In this document: one piece after another, positions 1-5,094 of the stretch
How the letters are laid out: each line of letters begins with the position of its first letter
Numbering within the stretch: the first letter of the stretch is position 1
Assembly (NCBI GenBank): GCA_945957335.1
Contig: CAMFLJ010000267.1
Coordinates: 1 to 5,410, forward strand
From: an uncultured Actinomycetes bacterium
Lineage (GTDB): Bacteria; Actinomycetota; Acidimicrobiia; Acidimicrobiales; Acidimicrobilacustridaceae
Direction of reading: 5' to 3'
DNA length: 5,410 nucleotides
Translations under genes and position numbers: made by a program
The notes under the pieces: generated by a model
Seen by the model: the letters and a program-made list of their open reading frames with translations, nothing else
Told to the model about the DNA's origin: nothing
Databases searched by the model: none

Positions 1-40
1 GGTCGGGCGGGTCGAGGTAGGTGAACGGCGCCGGCTTCAC
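1..40 (-). CDS. Start of a FAD-binding subunit of a xanthine dehydrogenase/CO dehydrogenase-type molybdenum hydroxylase (partial, cut by window edge)
   Basis: Only the first 13 codons are in the window. A GTG at 40-38 overlaps the TGA stop of the adenosine deaminase gene (39-37) as GTGA, the same junction type used twice more in this operon. The codons read MKPAPFTYLDPPD. The opening MKPAPFxY is typical of the medium FAD-binding subunits (CoxM/XdhB/HcrB type) of molybdenum hydroxylases, which pass electrons from the Mo centre and the 2Fe-2S clusters to FAD. Beside an adenosine deaminase, a (hypo)xanthine-oxidising enzyme is the obvious reading, but CO dehydrogenase-like or other heterocycle hydroxylases share the same N-terminus. 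There is no strong Shine-Dalgarno sequence, so translation probably depends on coupling to the upstream gene. The call rests on 13 residues plus context, and the remainder lies outside the window. Confidence 0.6.
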   Translation of the reverse strand, partial: MKPAPFTYLDPPD

Positions 41-1032
41 GACGCGACCGCCGGGGACGCGTCGAGCCACTCGTCGATGGCGTTGAGCGCCTCGGCCTTG
101 GTGCCGGCGCTGGCGCCGCTGGCCTCCACCGAGGTGGCCGCGATGCGGGCCATGGCCAGGTCGTCGAGCCCGAAGGTGCGACGGACCAGCTCGTACTCCT
201 CGAGCAGGCCGGGGCCGAACAGCAGCGGGTCGTCGGCGTTGATCGACACCCGCACCCCGGCCTCGAGCAGCTGCGGCAGCGGGTGCTCCTCGATGGAGGG
301 CACCACGGCCAGCAGGACGTTGGAGGTGGGGCACACGTCGAGGCACGTGCCCAGGTCGGCGAGCCGCTCGGGCAGGCCCTCGCGCTCGACCGAGCGCACG
401 CCGTGCTGGATGCGGTCGGCGCCGAGCAGCTCGAGCGCGGCCACCACGCTGTGGGCGCCGTCGAGCTCGCCGGCGTGGGGCGTGGAGAGCAGCCCGGCGT
501 CGCGAGCGATGTCGTAGGCCTCGGTGAAGCGGCCCGGCGGCCCGAGCAGCTCGTCGTTGGCGAGGCCGAAGGCCACCACGCCCCGGTGGGCGTGGCGGGC
601 CGCGATGCGGGCCTGCTCGACGGCGTCGGAGGGGTCGAGGGTGCGGTCGGCCGAGACCATCCAGCCGATCTCGACGCCGGTGCGCTCGGTGGCCGCCCTC
701 GACGCCTCGAGGATGAGCTCGAGCAGGTCCTCGGGCGGGCCCAGCCGGTCGATGTGGTGGGGGAGGTAGATGGCGGGCTCGATGTAGACGGCCCCCGCCT
801 CGACCGCGTCGTCGGCGGTCTCGTCGACCAGGCGCACCATGTCCTCCGGGCGCTGCAGCACCTCGCACGCGGTGACGTACATCTCGGCGAACACCGAGAA
901 GCTCCCGAACCCGCTGACGACGGGCATCTCCATGCCGTGCTCGGTGGCGAGCTCGGCGAGCGTCGAGGGGCGCATGCCGCCCTCGAGGTGGAGGTGCAGG
1001 TGGGCCTTCGGGAGGGTCTTGAGGTCGTTCAC
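37..1032 (-). CDS. Adenosine deaminase family protein (331 aa)
   Basis: Cytosolic Zn-dependent amidohydrolase expected to hydrolyse the 6-amino group of adenosine (to inosine) or a close relative. The full family motif set is visible. HLHLHLEGG at residues 11-19 has metal ligands H13 and H15. The HAGE motif at 186-189 gives metal ligand H186 and catalytic E189. H210 lies in RIQHG, CPTSN is at 234-238, and ADDPLLFG at 266-273 has metal-binding D267 and D268 next to the substrate. The length is usual for bacterial members. The GTG start at 1032 has GAGAGG (1045-1040) seven bases upstream. The second-shell motif GLANDE (156-161) has Asn159 where classical adenosine deaminases have Gly (GLAGDE), at a position that contacts the purine ring, so adenosine as the exact substrate is not certain. 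The gene follows the transporter genes after 70 bases, and its stop overlaps the next gene. Confidence 0.93.
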   Translation of the reverse strand: MNDLKTLPKAHLHLHLEGGMRPSTLAELATEHGMEMPVVSGFGSFSVFAEMYVTACEVLQRPEDMVRLVDETADDAVEAGAVYIEPAIYLPHHIDRLGPPEDLLELILEASRAATERTGVEIGWMVSADRTLDPSDAVEQARIAARHAHRGVVAFGLANDELLGPPGRFTEAYDIARDAGLLSTPHAGELDGAHSVVAALELLGADRIQHGVRSVEREGLPERLADLGTCLDVCPTSNVLLAVVPSIEEHPLPQLLEAGVRVSINADDPLLFGPGLLEEYELVRRTFGLDDLAMARIAATSVEASGASAGTKAEALNAIDEWLDASPAVAS

Positions 1033-1102
1033 GGGCGCGCCTCTCAGAGGTGACGGCCTCCGACGGGCGGAGGGGACCAGGCCGACGGGGGTCGGGCTCG
1101 GG
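1033..1102 (-). other. 70-base spacer between permease and deaminase genes, with a small hairpin
   Basis: This is the only non-overlapping junction in the operon. It contains a perfect inverted repeat, CCTCCG (1057-1062) with CGGAGG (1068-1073), separated by five bases. No T-run follows on the minus strand, so it does not look like an intrinsic terminator. It could be an RNA-stabilising or partly attenuating hairpin between the transporter and enzyme parts of the transcript. Nearer the deaminase start, CCTCTCAGAGG at 1040-1050 is an 11-base palindrome that includes the deaminase Shine-Dalgarno sequence. As RNA it could form only a weak 4-bp stem. Confidence 0.4.
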
Positions 1103-2008
1103 TCAGACGGGGGAGCCGGTGCCGCGCCCGGGGGCGTAGCGGGACAGCACCACGTTCTCGATGCTGGAGATGATCCCGTAGAGGACCACCGAGGCGAAGG
1201 TCACGATGGCCACGCAGGACCAGAGCTGGTCGATCTGGAACATGCTCATCGACTGCAACATCATGTAGCCGAGCCCCTTGCCGGTGGCGAGCCACTCGGC
1301 GAGCAGGGCGCCGATGATGGCAAGCGGGGCGGCGATGCGCATCGAGGCGAACAGCGCCGGCAGCGCCGCCGGGAACTGCACCTTGGTGAGGGCGATCCGG
1401 GGCGTGCCGCCGTAGGCGGTGACCAGGTCGATGGTGTGGCTCGGCACCGACTTGAGGGCGTGGGTGACGTTCACGAGCGCCGGGAAGAACGTGACGATGC
1501 CGGCGATCACGGCGACGGCGAGCAGGCCACGTCCGAAGATCAGGGCGATGAGCGGTGTCATGGCCACCAGGGGCACCGAGCGCAGCGCCATGGCAAGGGG
1601 CATGAAGGTGGCCTCGACCGACCGGCGCAGCACGAACACCATCGACACGACGAGGGCGGCGATGATGCCGGTGACGAGCCCGATCCCCGCGTCGAGGAAC
1701 GTGGTCTTGGCCGCCTCGAAGAGCGTGGAGCGGTTCTGGGCGGCGTTCGGGGCGGTGAACATGTACTTCCACACGTCGGCCGGCCCGCGGGAGATGAAGG
1801 GGCTGAAGTCGAGCAGCTTGATGATCGCCTGCCAGGCGACGAGGGCCACCACGATGGCGATGGTGGCGTTGAGCATGAACTTCAGGAAGCGGACGACCAC
1901 CCGCTTGGTGAGCTCACCGGCGGTCGGCTGGTCGAGGGCGACGGGCCGGCCCGTGGTGGGATCAGCGTTGGGTGTGGTCAGGTCGACCGTGGTGTCGGTG
2001 GAGGTCAC
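1103..2008 (-). CDS. ABC transporter permease, second membrane subunit (301 aa)
   Basis: Inner-membrane subunit of an importer of the nitrate/sulfonate/thiamine-precursor (SsuC/TauC/ThiX-like, BPD_transp_1) class. After a hydrophilic N-terminus of about 45 residues there are roughly six membrane segments: about 47-67, 106-128, 133-156, 161-180, 225-238 and 263-286. The cytoplasmic EAA-type coupling loop that docks on the ATPase runs from about 194 to 247 (DLVTAYGGTPRIAL at its start, then the FPAALPALFASMRIA helix and the closing G-GKGLG turn). The GTG at 2008 is chosen as the start. It overlaps the upstream permease's TGA as GTGA and has GAGGAA (2020-2015) six bases upstream. The open frame runs back to 2962, but that part is an out-of-frame shadow of the first permease. 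It differs clearly from the first permease in sequence, so the two probably form a heterodimer. The substrate cannot be read from the sequence. Confidence 0.92.
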   Translation of the reverse strand: MTSTDTTVDLTTPNADPTTGRPVALDQPTAGELTKRVVVRFLKFMLNATIAIVVALVAWQAIIKLLDFSPFISRGPADVWKYMFTAPNAAQNRSTLFEAAKTTFLDAGIGLVTGIIAALVVSMVFVLRRSVEATFMPLAMALRSVPLVAMTPLIALIFGRGLLAVAVIAGIVTFFPALVNVTHALKSVPSHTIDLVTAYGGTPRIALTKVQFPAALPALFASMRIAAPLAIIGALLAEWLATGKGLGYMMLQSMSMFQIDQLWSCVAIVTFASVVLYGIISSIENVVLSRYAPGRGTGSPV

Positions 2009-2886
2009 TTGGTGTTCCTCGGGGCCCAGGGGGTGCACAGGCGCCCGACCACGGCGGTGATGCCGTAGGCGACGCCGGCGAGAGCGGTGGCGGTCAGGGC
2101 GATGGCCCAGGTGCGCTCGATCTGCAGCGCCTGCTGGGAGTTGATCATCGACACCCCGAGGCCGGAGTCGCTGCCCATGTACTCGCCGATGATGGCGCCG
2201 AGCACGGCGGCCGGGGCGGCGATGCGCAGGGCGGCGAACAGGCTGGGCAGGCTGGCCTTGAGGCGGACCCGGCGCATCTGGGTGAGCGAGCCGCCGCCGT
2301 AGGCCCGGACCACGTCGAGCGAGGTGCGGTCGGCCGACCGGAGGCCGACGATCATGCCGATCAGGGTGGTGAAGTACACCGAGAGGGCGGCGAGGATGAT
2401 CTTCGGCGTGGTGCCGTCGAAGCGGATCTGGAGGATCGGCCCGATGGCGATGATCGGCAGGCAGTAGATCGCGACGGCCAGCTTGAGCAGGCCCTTCTCG
2501 ATCAGGGGGATCTGCACGAAGATCAGGGCGACGATGATGGCGAGCGAGTTGCCCCAGAGCCAGCCCCAGAACGCGGCGCTGGCGGTGGTCTTGAGGTTGC
2601 GCCAGTAGAAGTCGAGCCCGTCCTGGTGGAACTGGGACAGGATCGCCGACGGTGCCGGCACCGACGCGTTCTTGTTGTTGAAGAAGAGGACGCACACCAG
2701 CTGCCACACGACGAGCAGGGCGACGATGCCGATCGTGCCGGGGAGCCAACGGGGTGCCTCGCGGGGCTGGGTGGTGCCGGTGACGTAGGCGACGGTGTCG
2801 CGGTCGGAGGCGTCGTCGACGACGACCTCGACCTCGTCGACGTGCTCGACCTCCACCAGGTCGCCGGCGTCGCGCGGGTCGGTCAC
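2005..2886 (-). CDS. ABC transporter permease, first membrane subunit (293 aa)
   Basis: Inner-membrane subunit of the same importer, BPD_transp_1 (SsuC/ThiX-like) family. Membrane segments are at about 49-69, 103-127, 135-154, 163-183, 222-235 and 258-283. The EAA coupling loop lies at about 191-244, starting DVVRAYGGGSLTQM and followed by the LPSLFAALRIAAP helix and SGLG turn. The GTG start at 2886 overlaps the ATPase stop as GTGA, with GGGGA (2897-2893) six bases upstream. An odd feature is a strongly acidic, low-complexity N-terminus (residues 2-32, with runs such as VEVEHVDEVEVVVDD) before the first membrane helix. It would sit on the cytoplasmic side and is absent from the second permease. 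The partner permease, ATPase and binding protein are adjacent and translationally coupled. Confidence 0.92.
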   Translation of the reverse strand: MTDPRDAGDLVEVEHVDEVEVVVDDASDRDTVAYVTGTTQPREAPRWLPGTIGIVALLVVWQLVCVLFFNNKNASVPAPSAILSQFHQDGLDFYWRNLKTTASAAFWGWLWGNSLAIIVALIFVQIPLIEKGLLKLAVAIYCLPIIAIGPILQIRFDGTTPKIILAALSVYFTTLIGMIVGLRSADRTSLDVVRAYGGGSLTQMRRVRLKASLPSLFAALRIAAPAAVLGAIIGEYMGSDSGLGVSMINSQQALQIERTWAIALTATALAGVAYGITAVVGRLCTPWAPRNTK

Positions 2887-3725
2887 GTGTCGTCCCCGCT
2901 GACCGGCACACCGCCGCTGAAGAGGAGGTCGGACAGGTGGTCGCAGATCTCGTGAAACTCACGGGTGCGCATGAGGTCGGGGGTGCGGGGCCGGGGGAAG
3001 TCGACCTTCACGACCTCCTGGATCTTGCCGGGCCGGGGGGTCATGACCGCCACGGTGTCGGCGAGGAACACGGCCTCGGAGATCGAGTGGGTGACGAGGA
3101 GCGTGGTGGTGGCCCGCTCCTGCCAGATCCGCTGGAGCTCGAGGTTGAGCCGCTGGCGGGTCATCTCGTCGAGGGCGCCGAAGGGCTCGTCGAGCAGGAG
3201 GATCTTGGGCTCGACGACCAGCGAGCGGGCGATGGCCACGCGCTGGCGCATGCCGCCGGACAGCTGCGAGGGGCGGGCCTTCTCGAAGCCCTCGAGGCCG
3301 ACCAGCTTGATGAGGTCGGCGATGGTCTGCTGGGAGACCGACACGCCCGAGACCTCGAGCGGCAGCTTGATGTTCGCCATCACGCTGCGCCACGGCAGGA
3401 GGGCGGAGTCCTGGAAGGCGATGCCCAGGTGGTTCTGCTTGCGGGCGACCTGCGGGGCCTCACCGTGGACCAGCGCGTCGCCGGAGGTGGGCCGCTCGAG
3501 GTCGGCGAGGATCCGCAGGATCGTGGACTTGCCGCATCCCGAGGGCCCCAGCAGCGCCACGAAGGCGCCGGCCGGGGCCCCGAAGGACACGTCGTCGAGC
3601 GCGGTCATGGTCGACCGGCCGATCCGGAACTGCTTGGTGAGGCCGCGCAGGGCGATCCCGTCGTCAGCCGGGCTCTGCGTTGCGGCAGCGGGAACTTCGG
3701 GTTCGCTCAGCACGGTCTCCATCAT
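2883..3725 (-). CDS. ABC transporter ATP-binding protein (280 aa), SsuB/TauB/ThiZ-like
   Basis: Cytoplasmic ATPase that drives the importer. All nucleotide-binding motifs are intact: Walker A GPSGCGKST at residues 60-68, Q-loop Q105 in AFQDSALLPW, signature LSGGMRQR at 155-162, Walker B ILLLDEP at 175-181 with catalytic E180, D-loop GALDE at 183-187, and switch His213 in VTHS. The FQDSALLPW and LLLDEPFGALDEMTR stretches are characteristic of the nitrate/sulfonate/taurine/thiamine-precursor ATPases. There is no extra C-terminal regulatory domain, and the length is usual. Two consecutive ATGs could start it. The one at 3725 overlaps the binding-protein stop by one base (TGATG) but has GGGAG (3733-3729) only three bases upstream. 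The second, at 3722, has a better six-base spacing and would give 279 residues. Its own stop overlaps the first permease start. Confidence 0.96.
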   Translation of the reverse strand: MMETVLSEPEVPAAATQSPADDGIALRGLTKQFRIGRSTMTALDDVSFGAPAGAFVALLGPSGCGKSTILRILADLERPTSGDALVHGEAPQVARKQNHLGIAFQDSALLPWRSVMANIKLPLEVSGVSVSQQTIADLIKLVGLEGFEKARPSQLSGGMRQRVAIARSLVVEPKILLLDEPFGALDEMTRQRLNLELQRIWQERATTTLLVTHSISEAVFLADTVAVMTPRPGKIQEVVKVDFPRPRTPDLMRTREFHEICDHLSDLLFSGGVPVSGDDT

Positions 3726-4825
3726 CAGCTCCCGAGAGCGGGAGTGGCCTTGAGGTCGGGGTTCTCCTGGTAGACCTCGGTGATCAACGACATGTCGAAC
3801 AGCTGGTCCTGCGAGATGGTCGTGCCACCCAGGGCGAGGGTGGAGATCGTCTCTGACAGAAGTGTGTCCGTGGCCGTCATGATGCCATTCGTCTGGGTGT
3901 CAGGCGTCACGATCAGCTGGTTCTGCGACTTGGACTCCAGCGTCTGCTCCTCGACGGTGAGGCCGAGGTCCTTGCCGTACTGCTCGACGGCGAGGGTGGC
4001 GCCCAGGGTCGGGTCCTTGATCGACTCGTGCCAGCCCTTGATGTCGGCGACCAGCACGGCCTTCAGCTCGTCGCGCTTGGCCTCGAGGTTCTTGGCGAGG
4101 GCCATGTAGGTCTGGGAGACGAGCGGGTAGTTGTAGTCGTTGAGCAGGAAGGTCACGGTGTCGACGCCCTGGACCTTCAGCAGGTTCGGCTCGTTGGTGA
4201 CGAACGAGAACCAGCCGTCGACCTCGCCGGTGGTGAGCGGCTGGGGGTCGAACTGCACCGGGACCTTGGTGATGTTGGCGTTCTCGAGGTTGTTGGCCTT
4301 GAGGAACGAGTTCCACACCGGCTCGTTCACGGCCTGGACGCCGATCTTCTTGCCGACCATCGCCTGCGGGTTCGGGATCGGGTTGGAGGCCAGCGACATA
4401 ACGCAGAACGGGTTCTTCTGGAAGAGCACCGCGAAGATCTTCAGCGGGGCGCCGTTCAGGATGGCCGGGGCGGTGATGTCGGGCGAGCCGATGCCGAGGA
4501 GGGCCTTGCCCGAGGCGACGACCGCGTCCTGCTGGACGGTGGGGCCGCCTGCCATGAGGTTGACCGAGCTGAAGCCCTGGGCCTTGTAGAAGCCCTGGTC
4601 GTCGGCGATGTACTGGCCGGCGAACTCGACGTTCTTGATCCAGGACAGCTGGTAGTCGAGGGTGCCGAAGTTCGCGCCACCGGTGGTCGAGCCGGTGGAG
4701 GAGGACTTCGAGTCGGATCCGCACGCCGCCAAGAACGTGCTTCCGCCGGCGGCCAACGCGGCCATGCCGGCGCCGGCGGTGAGGGAGCGGCCGAGGAAGG
4801 CCCGCCTGTTGAGCGTCTGGGACAC
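3725..4825 (-). CDS. NMT1/THI5-type ABC transporter substrate-binding lipoprotein (366 aa), Tat signal
   Basis: Extracellular, lipid-anchored binding protein of the importer. The N-terminus carries a twin-arginine motif (NRRAFLG, residues 6-12), a hydrophobic Ala/Gly-rich segment and the lipobox LAAC, making Cys35 the lipidated first mature residue. A Ser/Thr/Gly linker follows. The mature part has the NMT1/THI5/SsuA pattern: a WIKNVEFAGQYIADDQGFY stretch (62-80), a GGPTVQQDAVVASGKALLGIG region (from 93) and a KKIGVQ strand opening the second lobe. The closest functional groups I know bind thiamine pyrimidine precursors, riboflavin-like compounds, nitrate or sulfonates; the ligand here is not readable from sequence. 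The GTG at 4825 is chosen as the start because GGAGG (4835-4831) lies five bases upstream. A TTG at 4858 would add 11 residues but falls inside an inverted repeat and lacks this ribosome site. The neighbouring purine enzymes suggest a purine-type ligand. Confidence 0.92.
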   Translation of the reverse strand: MSQTLNRRAFLGRSLTAGAGMAALAAGGSTFLAACGSDSKSSSTGSTTGGANFGTLDYQLSWIKNVEFAGQYIADDQGFYKAQGFSSVNLMAGGPTVQQDAVVASGKALLGIGSPDITAPAILNGAPLKIFAVLFQKNPFCVMSLASNPIPNPQAMVGKKIGVQAVNEPVWNSFLKANNLENANITKVPVQFDPQPLTTGEVDGWFSFVTNEPNLLKVQGVDTVTFLLNDYNYPLVSQTYMALAKNLEAKRDELKAVLVADIKGWHESIKDPTLGATLAVEQYGKDLGLTVEEQTLESKSQNQLIVTPDTQTNGIMTATDTLLSETISTLALGGTTISQDQLFDMSLITEVYQENPDLKATPALGS

Positions 4826-4830
4826 GCGAT

Positions 4831-4835
4831 CCTCC
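4831..4835 (-). promoter_or_regulatory. Ribosome binding site deciding the binding-protein start
   Basis: GGAGG on the minus strand, five bases before the GTG at 4825. It is the strongest Shine-Dalgarno match in the window and favours this GTG over the in-frame TTG at 4858. Starting at the GTG also puts the twin-arginine motif at residues 7-8, a normal distance from the N-terminus. Confidence 0.8.
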
Positions 4836-4852
4836 GGGTGAGGGTGGGTTCC

Positions 4853-4871
4853 GTTCAACGGTTTGTTGAAC
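4853..4871. promoter_or_regulatory. Perfect 7-7 inverted repeat, possible operator or leader hairpin
   Basis: On the minus strand it reads GTTCAAC-AAACC-GTTGAAC: two perfect 7-base arms around five bases, ending 28 bases before the binding-protein start codon. An overlapping 11-base palindrome, CCGTTCAACGG (4851-4861), shares the arm nearest the gene. The region is less GC-rich than its surroundings, which suits a protein-binding site. It could be a repressor operator just downstream of the promoter, or a hairpin in the leader RNA near the ribosome site. No specific regulator can be named. Confidence 0.5.
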
Positions 4872-4878
4872 TGGCCGC

Positions 4879-4910
4879 AAACTACGGAGCGAGGATTTCC
4901 GGGTTGTCAG
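4879..4910 (-). promoter_or_regulatory. Weak candidate promoter for the importer operon
   Basis: Minus-strand CTGACA (4910-4905, five of six matches to the -35 consensus) and TAGTTT (4884-4879, fits the TAnnnT -10 pattern common in actinobacteria) are separated by 20 bases, longer than the usual 16-19. If used, transcription would begin near 4872, at the edge of the 4853-4871 inverted repeat, leaving a leader of about 47 bases. High-GC actinobacterial promoters are hard to call by eye, so this is only a candidate. Confidence 0.22.
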
Positions 4911-4943
4911 TCCGAGGTGAACAGCCGGAACCCGGCTGCTGAC
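4906..4943 (-). repeat. Compound inverted repeat (7-bp hairpin inside a 5-bp outer stem)
   Basis: The inner hairpin is CAGCCGG (4922-4928) with CCGGCTG (4932-4938) and a three-base loop. An outer pair, GTCAG (4906-4910) with CTGAC (4939-4943), encloses it, stacked directly on one side and with an 11-base bulge (4911-4921) on the other. There is no T-run. It overlaps the candidate -35 box, so it could be an operator, a leader RNA structure if transcription starts further upstream, or chance in GC-rich DNA. Confidence 0.4.
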
Positions 4944-4969
4944 GGATATCTGAAGCGGGCTCCTGCACG

Positions 4970-4982
4970 GTTGTCGGACAAC
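4970..4982. promoter_or_regulatory. Operator-like palindrome GTTGTC-G-GACAAC
   Basis: Perfect 6-6 inverted repeat with a one-base centre, too tight for a stable RNA hairpin, so a dimeric DNA-binding protein site is the more natural reading. A third copy of the half-site GTTGTC occurs at 4903-4908, one G further conserved upstream, 67 bases nearer the importer genes. It lies about 145 bases upstream of the binding-protein start. Confidence 0.4.
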
Positions 4983-5050
4983 TCGGTGGGCCCTGGACGC
5001 GGCTGGTTCGACAGGCGGCGGTCGTCGCTGCAGTCCCCGGGAGGTCGGTC

Positions 5051-5080
5051 GGGCTTTCGTCCCTCTGACCAGGGGCTTTC
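5051..5080. repeat. Short direct repeat, 8 bases at a 22-base offset
   Basis: GGGCTTTC occurs at 5051-5058 and again at 5073-5080, about two helical turns apart, just past the dioxygenase stop codon. Between them CCCT (5061-5064) and AGGG (5071-5074) can form a 4-bp stem, too weak for a terminator. It could be a tandem protein site or chance. Confidence 0.35.
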
Positions 5081-5094
5081 CGGGAGATGACGGG

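Larger units (their letters stand above)
4826..5094 (-). other. Non-coding control region between the PhyH-like gene and the importer operon
   Basis: 269 bases without a believable gene; the short open frames on either strand are basic and low-complexity and resemble no protein family. It should contain the end of the dioxygenase transcript and the promoter and leader of the importer operon. It holds several separate inverted repeats (4853-4871, 4906-4943, 4970-4982) and a short direct repeat (5051-5080), listed individually. I found no intrinsic terminator with a T-run and no recognisable riboswitch consensus (TPP, FMN, cobalamin and purine checked by eye). Confidence 0.7.

Noticed and set aside
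1057..1073. Intrinsic terminator between the second permease and the deaminase
   Set aside because: The stem is only 6 bp and is not followed by a T-run on the minus strand; the deaminase has no obvious separate promoter in the 70-base gap.
283..2068. Plus-strand open frames across the deaminase and second permease genes
   Set aside because: Low-complexity shadow translations with no recognisable domain, lying over well-supported minus-strand genes.
2811..2824. 14-base perfect palindrome CGTCGTCGACGACG as a regulatory site
   Set aside because: It lies inside the first permease coding region and is explained by repeated GAC/GTC codons for the acidic Val/Asp N-terminus.
1103..2962. A single 619-residue minus-strand protein ending in the second permease
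   Set aside because: Its first half is a Pro/Arg/His-rich out-of-frame reading of the first permease gene. The true start is the GTG at 2008, with its own ribosome site and GTGA overlap.
1972..3773. Long plus-strand open frames (for example 1972-2955 and 2937-3773) opposite the permease and ATPase genes
   Set aside because: Their translations are rich in Gly, Asp, Glu, His and Arg with no family resemblance, the usual antisense shadow of GC-rich coding DNA. The minus-strand proteins carry intact ABC transporter motifs.
4826..4858. TTG start at 4858 for the binding protein
   Set aside because: It lies within the 4853-4871 inverted repeat, and the GTG at 4825 has a strong GGAGG at the right distance and places the Tat motif correctly.
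4826..5094. A TPP, FMN, cobalamin or purine riboswitch in the importer leader
   Set aside because: None of the conserved core sequences of these classes is visible on the minus strand. The inverted repeats do not match their folds by eye.
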